Source: Lichenicola cladoniae (GTDB lineage: Bacteria > Pseudomonadota > Alphaproteobacteria > Acetobacterales > Acetobacteraceae). From it: a stretch of 64,000 nt of DNA. Below the pieces are notes generated by a model. It was not told the DNA's origin. It searched no databases and saw only the letters and a program-made list of their open reading frames with translations. The translations under genes and the position numbers were made by a program. Of this stretch, positions 26,297 through 34,083 are shown in pieces; within the stretch, counting starts at the first letter, position 1; the number at the start of each line of letters is the position of its first letter. The stretch is taken from positions 150,303 to 214,302 of the forward strand of contig NZ_CP053711.1 in NCBI RefSeq assembly GCF_013201075.1, given 5' to 3'.

Positions 26297-26907
26297 AGGC
26301 CCTGCACAACTACACTTACCGCGGCATTCAGTACAGAGTTGGAGCGGAGAGGGGCGGTTCTCGTTCCTGGTCAATCAAGGTCGAGGCGCATAGATCGATA
26401 GAGGGCGTGGCGGCTAATTCTGGCGGCATCAAGTCGTTTCGTGCGGCCTGTGAAGCTGCCACCGCAGCGATTGATACATGGCTTGCGGCAGCGGCATTGA
26501 AGCCGTCTGTTCAAGTCGTGCCTGTGTCGGCACTGTGTCATGAGCCTAATTGCCTGATTGAGGCGGGATTACGGGCAGAGAGGAGGCCCGACGCGATGCG
26601 ATGGATGACGATCGAGATCACGCTCAGCATGTCGTTGGTGGGAGAAGAGGCTCGCATATTGAATGCTTGCCAGGGCCCGTGGACGGCAGCGCTCTGTCCA
26701 AAGGAAGCCTGCCTGCTAGTCAGTCAAGGTGATCATAACCTGGTGACAAACCGGTTCTTGGTGTTTTCTCCTCTCATGGCGACGATCTGCGATGCGATCG
26801 TTTCGCAGTATAACGCGGCGCCCTGCCCGATGCCGGACTTTCACAAGATGACGGTGCTGCTCGCCAATGGGTCTCCCGGGCATATTTTCGCGCCGGGGCT
26901 AGGCTGA
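26293..26907 (+). CDS. hypothetical protein coupled to XRE gene
   Basis: Opens MKALHNYTYRGIQYRVGAER at an ATG overlapping the XRE stop. The first 75 residues look like a compact beta-alpha unit with a C-terminal helix (RAACEAATAAIDTWLAAAA). The remainder (from about residue 100, MRWMTIEITLSMSLVGEEAR) could be a separate domain. No catalytic motif is recognised. Confidence 0.5.
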   Translation: MKALHNYTYRGIQYRVGAERGGSRSWSIKVEAHRSIEGVAANSGGIKSFRAACEAATAAIDTWLAAAALKPSVQVVPVSALCHEPNCLIEAGLRAERRPDAMRWMTIEITLSMSLVGEEARILNACQGPWTAALCPKEACLLVSQGDHNLVTNRFLVFSPLMATICDAIVSQYNAAPCPMPDFHKMTVLLANGSPGHIFAPGLG

Positions 26908-27218
26908 TATCTGATGGGGGCGTTCCGACGTAGGGTCAACGCTACTAGCGTGACCGGCGCTTGAGAAAGCGGCCGTCACCGATGGGGTTCCGTCTCAAAG
27001 CTGACTGCCCGGATCTTACGGGAGTGGTTTTCAGCTTGATGATTGCGAAGCCCATCAGCCGACCCCCGCCCCGGCGAACAACGTCCAGACATTGTCGACT
27101 TGGTCAGTGAAGACGGGCCATTACGCGTCGGAATAGCTCGGAGGCGACGGTAGAATTACGTTGATACCCTGTGTACAGTCGAGCTGCGCCAAGTATCGAC
27201 CGCTTGTATTAAGTCTGG
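26908..27218. other. non-coding gap
   Basis: I find no convincing gene or structured element in these 310 bp between the XRE-linked gene and the decayed receiver. Confidence 0.4.
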
Positions 27219-27536
27219 CGAATCATCGTCGACATGTTGGATGTGGCCGACTTCGACCTGGTCGAGGCCGCCTCAGGGCATGAGGCGCTTCGAATAATCA
27301 AAAGGTCCGGCGGCATGGACGTTCTGATTACGGGTCTGAGTATGCCAGGGATGGACGGGATCGAGCTCGCTCATCACGTGCATGGTCGTTATCCTCAAAT
27401 CCCGATCCTGTTCGTCAGCGCTCGGCTGTATCTTCTCGGGAAGGAATCCCCTCCAGAGCCGTATCGATACCTTCCGAAGTCGTTCCGGCTGTACGATCTG
27501 GTAGAGACCGTGTCGGACATGCTGGTAGCGCATTAA
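27219..27536 (+). pseudogene. degenerate receiver domain lacking the phosphoacceptor Asp
   Basis: Upstream of the ATG at 27234 the same frame reads RIIVDMLDVADFDLVEAASG, a receiver opening with about 15-20 residues deleted. The rest follows the fold (HEALRIIKRSGGMDVLITGL, SMPGMDGIELA, then YLPKSFRLYDLVE). The phosphoacceptor position in DVLITxLSMPG is Gly instead of Asp. Loss of the acidic pair and the Asp means it cannot be phosphorylated normally. Its relative at 25589-25947 is decayed as well. Confidence 0.7.
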
Positions 27537-27933
27537 CCTCACTGCCGTGAACACTCCGGCTTACATAGCCTGACCCACTTCGGCTCGATGTTCCGACCCC
27601 AGTTCTGGCATCCGGTGCATCGCATCTGGGATGGGTAGCCGGCGGACCCTTGCTATGCGCCTTAACGAGTGCATGCAGATCTCGGCGAACACGTTCCAAT
27701 TCTACCAAACGCTCAGCAACTCCATTAGCGTTTGTGAGCCTCAAACCCTTCATGACCTCATTGCAGACGCAATCGCGAAGCGACGCCAGAAAGGTGTCCG
27801 GCAATGTTTTTAACGCTTCTGGATAAGTGCACTGGATGTAAGCAGCGACCTCGTTTCCAATGTCAGACGTTGTTTCCTTCATCAGATCCTGCGCGAGCAG
27901 CTGAAGTGGCAAACTTGGATTCACGACCGGCAT
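27415..27933 (-). CDS. hypothetical protein
   Basis: A good purine-rich ribosome site (AAGGAAAGG) precedes the ATG at 27933. The first 95 residues look like a real globular helical protein (EVAAYIQCTYPEALKTLPDT, FLASLRDCVCNEVMKGLRLT). The later part, antisense to the receiver remnant, is low in complexity and Ser/Arg/Gly-rich, so the original stop may have been lost. No family is recognised. Confidence 0.5.
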   Translation of the reverse strand: MPVVNPSLPLQLLAQDLMKETTSDIGNEVAAYIQCTYPEALKTLPDTFLASLRDCVCNEVMKGLRLTNANGVAERLVELERVRRDLHALVKAHSKGPPATHPRCDAPDARTGVGTSSRSGSGYVSRSVHGSEVNALPACPTRSLPDRTAGTTSEGIDTALEGIPSREDTAER

Positions 27934-28006
27934 AAGCCTTTCCTTCCCAGGATTGAGGCCGCAAGCGTGATGTCGCTCATGAGCAGCCAGATCCGACGAC
28001 AGACTG

Positions 28007-28180
28007 CTATTCGACGTCCCCTGGCACCTCGATCGGGGTTACCGGAATTCCGTCGTCGGTATATTCCATAAAGATCTTCATCCCAACCCGCCACCGTAGC
28101 GCCTCCTACATTGTGGCCGGCACCCGGACGTACCCGGCCTCGTCGATCGTAGCTTCATGTTGGTGGATGTCTTGAGACAT
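28007..28180 (-). pseudogene. AbrB/MazE-type antitoxin gene with in-frame stop
   Basis: The 57-codon frame begins MSQDIHQHEATIDEAGYVRV and continues after a TAG at codon 25 as EALRWRVGMKIFMEYTDDGI and PVTPIEVPGDVE. The SpoVT/AbrB swapped-hairpin pattern (strand, PAT, REAL-like helix, GMKIFM strand) is clear apart from the stop. Such proteins are antitoxins or small repressors. No toxin gene is adjacent, so the pair may have been lost. Confidence 0.65.
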
Positions 28181-28297
28181 GGATGGCCCTTAGCTGCCTG
28201 CGTTGGTATCTTAACGCCGAGAATGGACATCAGATTGACTTGCTTCTTTCCGTTGTACGGCCATCTGCGTCTGCGATGATCGAGGCTGGCGGCCTCA

Positions 28298-28498
28298 CTA
28301 TCGGTGCACCAGCTCGTCCGGATCGAGCCGCCTCCAGTCTACGAACCGGCTGGCCTGCCGCTCGGACAGGCTGAGGCAGCTTTTTACCGCTGCCCACCCT
28401 GTCTCCTTCGTGCCCTCCCGGATGTAGACAGAGCTGGCCGATCCGATGGCGCGCTTCAGGCGCCCATCTGTTGAGAAGCCGAATAGAGCCTCAGGCAT
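28298..28498 (-). CDS. small hypothetical protein (66 aa)
   Basis: Begins MPEALFGFSTDGRLKRAIGS at ATG 28498. The ending FVDWRRLDPDELVHR and the middle EGTKETGWAAVKSCLSLSER suggest a compact alpha/beta protein. A 25-bp inverted repeat lies 22 bp upstream. The function is unknown. Confidence 0.45.
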   Translation of the reverse strand: MPEALFGFSTDGRLKRAIGSASSVYIREGTKETGWAAVKSCLSLSERQASRFVDWRRLDPDELVHR

Positions 28499-28520
28499 CG
28501 GTTCTGATCCAATCGCTAAT

Positions 28521-28545
28521 ATGTCATCTCACTATTCGATGACAT
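28521..28545. promoter_or_regulatory. inverted repeat upstream of small gene
   Basis: ATGTCATC (28521-28528) and GATGACAT (28538-28545) form perfect 8-bp arms around a 9-bp centre. The site lies just before the start of the minus-strand 66-aa gene and about 130 bp before the FAS1 gene on the plus strand. It is probably an operator for the small gene. Confidence 0.4.
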
Positions 28546-28675
28546 GAAAAGGCCTACGGCAAGGACACCTGACGGCTGGTGTATTAGGGTAGCCTGCATC
28601 TAGTCGGCCTCATCACGCGTAGACGTTACATAGCAAGGTGGGATGAACCGATCCCGCCTCGGTGAGGAAATGACT

Positions 28676-29266
28676 ATGTCCCGAACAAAATCGATCGCAT
28701 TAATTGCGCTGACGGCTGTTTTGATGGGAGGTTGCTCCAACGCGATGATGTCGCAACCCTCGTCCGCTACCGCATCGATGGCCGATCCAATGGTTGGTGG
28801 TGCAGCGATGTACCCGCAGCAGAACATTATCCAGAACGCAGTGAATTCGAAAGATCACACCACACTGGTTGCGGCCGTAAAAGCAGCTGGACTGGTCGAT
28901 ACGTTATCCAGCCCGGGGCCATTCACCGTATTCGCTCCGACCAATGAAGCCTTTGCGATGCTGCCTGCTGGCACCGTATCGACACTGCTGAAGCCTGAGA
29001 ACAAGGCGATGCTCACGAAGGTGCTGACTTACCACGTTGTTGCGGGCACGATGGACTCCAAGGCGCTGATGGCGGCGATCACCGCAGGCGGCGGCAGGGC
29101 CACTCTGACGACTATCGAAGGAGAACCACTAATTGCCATGATGGGAAGCCCGGGCACCATTACGTTGACGGATGCTAAAGGCGGGATGGCAACCGTGACG
29201 ATCGCCGACGTCTACCAGTCGAACGGCGTAATCCACGTCATTGATCACGTGCTTTTGCCGAACTGA
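28676..29266 (+). CDS. fasciclin (FAS1) domain lipoprotein
   Basis: The lipobox VLMGGC near residue 20 follows a short hydrophobic signal, and a Ser/Met-rich linker leads into one FAS1 domain (GPFTVFAPTNEAFAMLPAGT, then LTYHVVAGTM and GVIHVIDHVLLPN). FAS1 domains act in adhesion; bacterial single-domain forms are mostly uncharacterised. ATG 28676 has GAGGA 7 nt upstream and is preferred over ATGs at 28670 and 28643. Confidence 0.9.
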   Translation: MSRTKSIALIALTAVLMGGCSNAMMSQPSSATASMADPMVGGAAMYPQQNIIQNAVNSKDHTTLVAAVKAAGLVDTLSSPGPFTVFAPTNEAFAMLPAGTVSTLLKPENKAMLTKVLTYHVVAGTMDSKALMAAITAGGGRATLTTIEGEPLIAMMGSPGTITLTDAKGGMATVTIADVYQSNGVIHVIDHVLLPN

Positions 29267-29650
29267 CCATCGTCGTACTGCTTCGGGGCGCCCTCGAGGC
29301 GTCTCGCCGCGTCGCAGCCCCGATGGTCGCAAAAGCCCTGGTCGGCTGGCGCGGCGCTGCTATTGTAACCGGCTTGATGTTCTCCTTGTTCCATCTGGCC
29401 AATTCCGCCGCTGATTGGGTCTAGCTCACCTGCTGCGCCCCCCGGCGTCGAGCGGGTAGACCGGTCCGCGACGGTGTTTGGGTGCCGGCCGCACCTGGAG
29501 ATAATCGCCCGGCACCCCCGCCCTAGCGGACCAACCTGACATTCGAGACTGGCGCGAGAGGCATAGCAAATTTCAGCGAGAGCAACTGTCTCATTAAAGG
29601 TACAGAGCAGAGCCGGTGGACCTCGCCAGCTTAGCTGTTAGTCTCGCTGC
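29267..29650. other. intergenic stretch with one half of a dispersed repeat
   Basis: No gene is supported here. The sequence CATTCGAGACTGGCGCGAG near 29540 is shared, with a few changes, with 63821-63840 at the right end of the window, where it forms part of a dispersed repeat. Confidence 0.4.
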
Positions 29651-29788
29651 ATGTCTGACATCAAAGACCATACCTTGGCTCGGATCGATGCGGCCGTTCC
29701 GGGAACGATATGCGGAGTCTTACCTGGTAAAGGTGCACTACGGTATCCAGTCTGCGGACGGTATCCAAGCGTTTTTGGAGGCGTAGCC
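29651..29788 (+). pseudogene. truncated small ORF, paralogue of 32483
   Basis: Reads MSDIKDHTLARIDAAVPGTI then LPGKGALRYPVCGRYPSV before it is cut by the IS903-like element at 29789. The frame at 32483 encodes the same pattern (MTDLNDTALAQIDAAVPGTV, PVCGRYPSV). I do not know the family. Confidence 0.5.
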
Positions 29789-30875
29789 GGCGTTGGTGGA
29801 TGGACCGGTCGGCTGACGCGGCTCTCCTGGCCTGATAGAGGTCTGGGATGCCCTTCAAGCACAACGCGTCCCGCCGCCACCACATTCCGAAGGCCCGTCG
29901 CCGGGTCATGAACTGGACGGCCTATGAGGCTGGTCTGCGGCAACGTGGTGACTTGACGTTGTGGCTGGACACGGCGGCCTTGTCTGGATGGCATGCCCCG
30001 CGCCGGACGACACCAGGCGGTCAACCGGTCTATGCCGAGGTGGCGATCGAGCTGGTGCTGACCCTGCGATTGGTCTTCCATCTGGCTCTACGCCAGGCAG
30101 AAGGTTTCGCGCGCTCGGTTCTGCGCCTACTCGGACTGGAACTTTGCGTGCCTGATCATTCGACCTTGAGCCGTCGGGGGCGCGCCTTTGCCGGACGTCA
30201 ACCGCGTGCCGCCCGGCGTGACGAGCCCATTCATGTCGTGTTGGACAGCACGGGCCTGCAGGTCTTCGGGCAGGGCGAGTGGGATGCCGAGAAGCATGGC
30301 CGCACACCCAGGCAATGGCGCAAGCTGCATCTGGCCGTCAATGCAGAGACTGGCGAAATCGTGGCGCACAACCTGACGGACAAGGATACCAGCGACATAT
30401 CAAAAGTCGCGGGGCTGCTGGCAACGGTGGAGGGGCAGATCGCCAGCGTGATTGCCGACGGCGCCTATGATGGCACGTCCGTGTATGACGCCGCTGCCGC
30501 ACGCCAGCATAACCCGCCACCTCATATCGTCATCCCGCCAAGAGCATCTTCGGTCATCAAAGCTGACGCCGACACCGAGACCGTTCGCAATCGTCATGTC
30601 CGGGACATTACCGAGAAGGGACGCATGGCCTGGCAGAAAGCCAATGGTTACGGCCGACGCAGCATCGTGGAGACGACGATCGGTCGCTACAAACACATCA
30701 TCGGTCCGAAGCTCAGAGCACGGTCGACCACCGGTCAGAAAGCTGAGGTCGCCATCGCCATCTGTGCCCTCAACCAAATGATCCGGATCACCAAGCCAAT
30801 CTCCGTTCCCACCGTCTGAAGCGATCACCGGGTAGGGCAAGCTCTTGCCTCCCGCCCGGTCCACGCAACAACGCC
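29789..30875 (+). mobile_element. IS5-family (IS903-like) element, copy 2
   Basis: This copy is 1087 bp, as is the one at 12021-13107. The left end is GGCGTTGGTGGATGG and the right-end complement is GGCGTTGTTGCGTGG. No target duplication is seen: the left neighbour is a small truncated ORF and the right neighbour is the middle of an IS66 TnpC gene. The two copies have diverged noticeably, so they are not recent duplicates of each other. Confidence 0.85.
29848..30819 (+). CDS. IS5-family (IS903-like) transposase
   Basis: The 323-aa frame is intact and homologous along its whole length to the transposase at 12080. The catalytic candidates (VVLDSTGLQVFG, VIADGAYDG, SIVETTIGRYK) are conserved. 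Confidence 0.92.
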   Translation: MPFKHNASRRHHIPKARRRVMNWTAYEAGLRQRGDLTLWLDTAALSGWHAPRRTTPGGQPVYAEVAIELVLTLRLVFHLALRQAEGFARSVLRLLGLELCVPDHSTLSRRGRAFAGRQPRAARRDEPIHVVLDSTGLQVFGQGEWDAEKHGRTPRQWRKLHLAVNAETGEIVAHNLTDKDTSDISKVAGLLATVEGQIASVIADGAYDGTSVYDAAAARQHNPPPHIVIPPRASSVIKADADTETVRNRHVRDITEKGRMAWQKANGYGRRSIVETTIGRYKHIIGPKLRARSTTGQKAEVAIAICALNQMIRITKPISVPTV

Positions 30876-31471
30876 GCGCCATCACGCTGGCGTTCTGCCT
30901 GGCGCACGCGCGCCGACGGTTTTTCGAGGTGCACAAGCCAACGAGGTCGCCGGTGGCCGCGGCAGCACTTGCGCGGTTTGCAGCCATCTATGCGATCGAG
31001 GCACGCATCCGCGGCACCAGCGCCCGCGAACGAGTGGCGATCCGACAGGCGGAGACCAGGCTATTGTTCGACATCCTCAAGCCTTGGCTGAAGGACCGTC
31101 TGGCGGAGATCTCCGTGAAGGCGCCGCTGGCGCGGGCCATCCGCTACACGCTTGGCCATTGGGACGGGCTGACGATGTTCCTGAGAGATGGCCGGGTTGA
31201 AGTGGATAACAACACCGTCGAGAGGACGATCAGGCCGATCGCCCTGGGGCGGAAAAACGCCTTGTTTGCTGGAGCGGCCAGCGGCGGCCAAAGCTGGGCG
31301 GTGCTGGCGTCGTTGATCAACACCGCCAAGCTGCACGATCTGGATCCACACGCCTACCTGGCCGACGTGCTGGACCGGATGGTCTCCGGCCAGACGAAGA
31401 ACAACGCCGTGCGTGAATTGTTGCCGTGGGTCTGGAAGGCGACGCAGGCCACCCGAACGGCCGCCGCGTGA
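30876..31471 (+). pseudogene. IS66 TnpC transposase, C-terminal part
   Basis: From the IS903-like junction the frame reads ITLAFCLAHARRRFFEVHKP, then the catalytic Glu region VEVDNNTVERTIRPIALGRK and the ending RELLPWVWKA. The N-terminal two thirds and the accessory genes are missing. It differs from the IS66 at 4449, so it comes from another element of the family. Its stop overlaps the start of the YecA-like gene. Confidence 0.88.
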
Positions 31472-32070
31472 AGCAGAAGCGCGAACCAGCCGCGCCGAAG
31501 GCCATGCGCCTGGAGGCACTCGATATCTGGCTGCGGCAGCTCGAGCCGTCACCGAAAGTCGACGGCGTTTCCATGCTCGATGGATACCTCACGGCAATCG
31601 CTATCGGCCCGTGCTCGATCCAGCCTGACGTGTGGTTCGTCGACCTGCTCGGGATCAACGGAATTGTTGGCTCTGCGTCGGGCCAGAGTCTCGCCGCCAT
31701 GATGGCCATAGCCGACAGGTTCAACACGATCGGTGAAACACTGTCCCAGGCTCCGGACAGGAATGCGCCGATCTTTAAGAAAAAGGATGACGGCACTGTC
31801 CTCGCCGCCCCGTGGTGCATGGGGTTTCTCTCGGCGATGCGTCTGCGACCCAACGCGTGGCAAACCCTATGCGATTTGGAACGCACAGAGCACGGCCTCC
31901 TGCTCCCGATCCTGCTCCACTGCATCGATGAACATGGCAGTCCCATGCTGGGTCCGGCTCGCGCAGGATCAGAGACCAAGGACTTCCTACGAGATGCCTA
32001 CCACGACATTCCGCTGGTGATCCCACAAATCCGGAACTACTGGATGCCAAAGCGACTCAAGGACCGCTGA
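31468..32070 (+). CDS. UPF0149/YecA-like protein, IS66 passenger
   Basis: The GTG at 31468 overlaps the TnpC stop (GTGA), giving 200 aa. The segment LDGYLTAIAIGPCSIQPDVW is the YecA/YgfB-type signature. Genes of this type are often found downstream of tnpC in alphaproteobacterial IS66 elements (recollection). A sequence ending GCAGCGGTTAC at 32108 resembles an IS66 right end and lies 38 bp after the stop, supporting passenger status. Its role in the element is unknown. Confidence 0.75.
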   Translation: MKQKREPAAPKAMRLEALDIWLRQLEPSPKVDGVSMLDGYLTAIAIGPCSIQPDVWFVDLLGINGIVGSASGQSLAAMMAIADRFNTIGETLSQAPDRNAPIFKKKDDGTVLAAPWCMGFLSAMRLRPNAWQTLCDLERTEHGLLLPILLHCIDEHGSPMLGPARAGSETKDFLRDAYHDIPLVIPQIRNYWMPKRLKDR

Positions 32071-32084
32071 TCCGGTATCCTGCT

Positions 32085-32408
32085 TTGTGGTGTTCTCGCA
32101 GCGGTTACGATGGGAATGGTCAGCCACCGACGCCGAAGCGAATGGCGAGGGCTTGGCATGAGATCCAGCGGACGACCAAGGCGGCGGTCGCGCGGCAGCC
32201 GAAGCAGCAGCCTGTTGTGAGGCACCGGGCTGCGCCTGTCGGGTGGACGCCTCTCTTGGCCGCTTCCAAACCCCTGCCGCTGCCGGCGCGTGATGCTGCA
32301 GAAGAGGCAGACTGCGGAATCCCAGGTCAGCCGAGAACAGAGGCCCAATCCCGGGCCGAGATCGATAGGGTGCTGCGCCGATTCCAAAACCAGGAGCGTC
32401 GTTGGTAG
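32085..32408 (+). CDS. possible small protein overlapping the IS66 end
   Basis: Residues from about 20 on (MARAWHEIQRTTKAAVARQP and AQSRAEIDRVLRRFQNQERR) look like real helical protein. The start is uncertain, because the first codons lie inside the presumed IS66 right end. No family is recognised and the frame may be a remnant. Confidence 0.3.
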   Translation: MWCSRSGYDGNGQPPTPKRMARAWHEIQRTTKAAVARQPKQQPVVRHRAAPVGWTPLLAASKPLPLPARDAAEEADCGIPGQPRTEAQSRAEIDRVLRRFQNQERRW

Positions 32409-32482
32409 CGGTTAAGCAGACCGTCCCGCTATGGTTGCAGAACGATGGCACTGCACGCACCGTCGGATGCTAAGCTCTATGC

Positions 32483-32782
32483 ATGACCGACTTGAACGAT
32501 ACAGCTTTGGCCCAGATCGACGCGGCCGTCCCTGGAACGGTTTGGGAGATCCTACCAGGCCTAGGCGCACCGAGACATCCGGTCTGCGGCCGGTATCCAA
32601 GCGTCACCAAGAGCGTGGCAGCACTAAGAGGTGCCGGCTTCCGTTTCAGCGCGCACCCGGTCGTGCCGGCTCAGCATCTAAGTTCAAGATACGATAGCCG
32701 TACGGTCCTGCCATGGACCTTCAGGAGCGCGCTCGGTGTCGAGATTGGGCTGATCTTGGTCGCGCGGGTTAAGGGTCGGTAA
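32483..32782 (+). CDS. small ORF, paralogue of the 29651 fragment
   Basis: Opens MTDLNDTALAQIDAAVPGTV and contains GAPRHPVCGRYPSV, matching the fragment at 29651. After about residue 45 the two cannot be compared, because the other copy is cut. The remainder is of uncertain quality. The repeated N-terminus is strong evidence that at least this part was once coding. Confidence 0.4.
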   Translation: MTDLNDTALAQIDAAVPGTVWEILPGLGAPRHPVCGRYPSVTKSVAALRGAGFRFSAHPVVPAQHLSSRYDSRTVLPWTFRSALGVEIGLILVARVKGR

Positions 32783-32959
32783 AAGGCCTAGGCTGCCGTC
32801 AAACGCGCTACTGCACGTGCTGCCATCGCCGCGAATTCACTCACGTTCCTGTGATAGTGTGCTAATGTTCCGTTATCGCAACATATTGTTCCAAAATCCG
32901 AACGGAGGCTAGCAGAAAAGCGGGTCTGATTCTGCTGCGGGATCAAAAAGAAGACAGGA

Positions 32960-33220
32960 ATGGGACATTACTCTATCTACCTTTTAGATCAGGCGAGGCG
33001 CCTGCACGGTATCGTTGCTATCAAGTGTGCCGCTGATCCTGAAGCTCTGGATTATGCTCAGCAGTTAGTTGGCCATGATGGTCAAGTCGTGCTTTGGATC
33101 CGAGGTAAGTGCCCCGACATCTCTGCCTCAGATTTGCGGATTCCGGGGTCATGTCGCCCAGCATTCCGGGAAATGCTCGCCCACCATTCCGGGCTGATGT
33201 CGCCCGCAATTCCGATTTGA
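32960..33220 (+). pseudogene. hypothetical gene cut by IS21-type end
   Basis: The first 50 residues (MGHYSIYLLDQARRLHGIVA, then ADPEALDYAQQLVGHDGQVV) resemble a family of small alphaproteobacterial proteins of unknown function. From about 33110 the frame runs into the repeat-rich end of an IS21-type element, so the natural C-terminus is lost. Confidence 0.5.
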
Positions 33221-33253
33221 TGTCGCCCACCGTTCCGATTTAAAGTCGCTCGG
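33139..33253. repeat. five tandem 23-bp repeats at an IS21-type end
   Basis: Five units of exactly 23 bp start at 33139, 33162, 33185, 33208 and 33231. They follow the pattern (A/G)TTCCGNNNNNANGTCGCCCNNC with increasing divergence to the right. IS21-family ends carry several transposase-binding repeats of about this size, and an istA remnant follows, so this is the left end of a decayed IS21 element. Confidence 0.75.
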
Positions 33254-33326
33254 CTTGGCGGTCTTCGTCGGCGAGGTCCTGGGGCTCTGCTGGCCTGTTT
33301 AGGGTTGCTCTTTTGGGGAGCGGCCA

Positions 33327-33666
33327 ATGCCGGCGGAGAGAACGACGATGCGCCAGATGCGCGAGATTGTGAGGCTGAACGAGGCTGGGGTTTCGACCCG
33401 CCAGATCGGGATTCGGGTGGGAGTGGCGGCCTCGACTGTGCCGCTGACGCTACGACGTGTGGCGGCGGCACGCCGATCCGGACTGGGCGGCGGTGCATCG
33501 CGAGCTCAAGTGCAGGCATGTGACGCTGACACTCCTGTGGGACGAGTATATCGCGCATCATCCGGATGGATATCGATACTCGCGTTTCTGCGAACTCTAC
33601 CGGGGCGGGGAGGGATGGTTGTCGGTGACGATGCGCCAGACGCTTCGGGCCGGGGATAATATATAA
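33327..33666 (+). pseudogene. IS21 istA remnant, frameshifted and truncated
   Basis: The first frame encodes the N-terminal HTH (MRQMREIVRLNEAGVSTRQI). A second frame continues with HVTLTLLWDEYIAHHPDGYR and YSRFCELYRGGEGWLSVTMR, ending at RAGDNI, just before the catalytic domain would begin. No istB follows. It is unrelated in detail to the intact istA at 36293. Confidence 0.8.
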
Positions 33667-34083
33667 CACCAGCGGTTGGACTTAGCTTGCGCCGCTATGA
33701 CACGCTTAGCCATTATATCAACAGTGCTAATCTAGTGGGTCGCAGTGGAAATAATGTGTCCGGCGACCGCCATTCCGTGTTGATTAGCCGCTGGATGGTA
33801 TGGTGCAACACGCTGAGTATTGCGGTGGCTAACGCCGAGGGATAGCCTATCCTATGGCTAGCCTGTTATCCGCGCGATCCGTCTTACCTCCATCCACTTG
33901 GCGGGACCTATTTTCTGAGCCGCTTGGGACAAGGGCTTGCGCGACGAAAGCCCGATCCAATCGGTGGTTTCAAGGTTGGAACCACCTTCTTCCACCAACC
34001 ATAGCCATGCGATTAGCCGATTGCGGTCCGGGCGCCCCCTGCGGCCGCGCCCACAACTTAAGGGCGGCGCGCGCGAAGGCAGC
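33667..34083. other. non-coding gap upstream of MscS gene
   Basis: No gene is supported in these 417 bp. A possible hairpin with arms GGTTGG and CCAACC lies near 33973-34000, upstream of the MscS start. The region presumably contains the mscS promoter, but no convincing -35/-10 pair stands out. Confidence 0.4.

Noticed and set aside
12021..30875. Composite transposon formed by the two IS903-like copies
   Set aside because: The copies have diverged noticeably and neither has matching target duplications, so joint mobility is not supported.
33139..33253. Possible CRISPR array
   Set aside because: The 23-bp units are directly adjacent without spacers, diverge progressively, and sit at an IS21 end; no cas gene is present.
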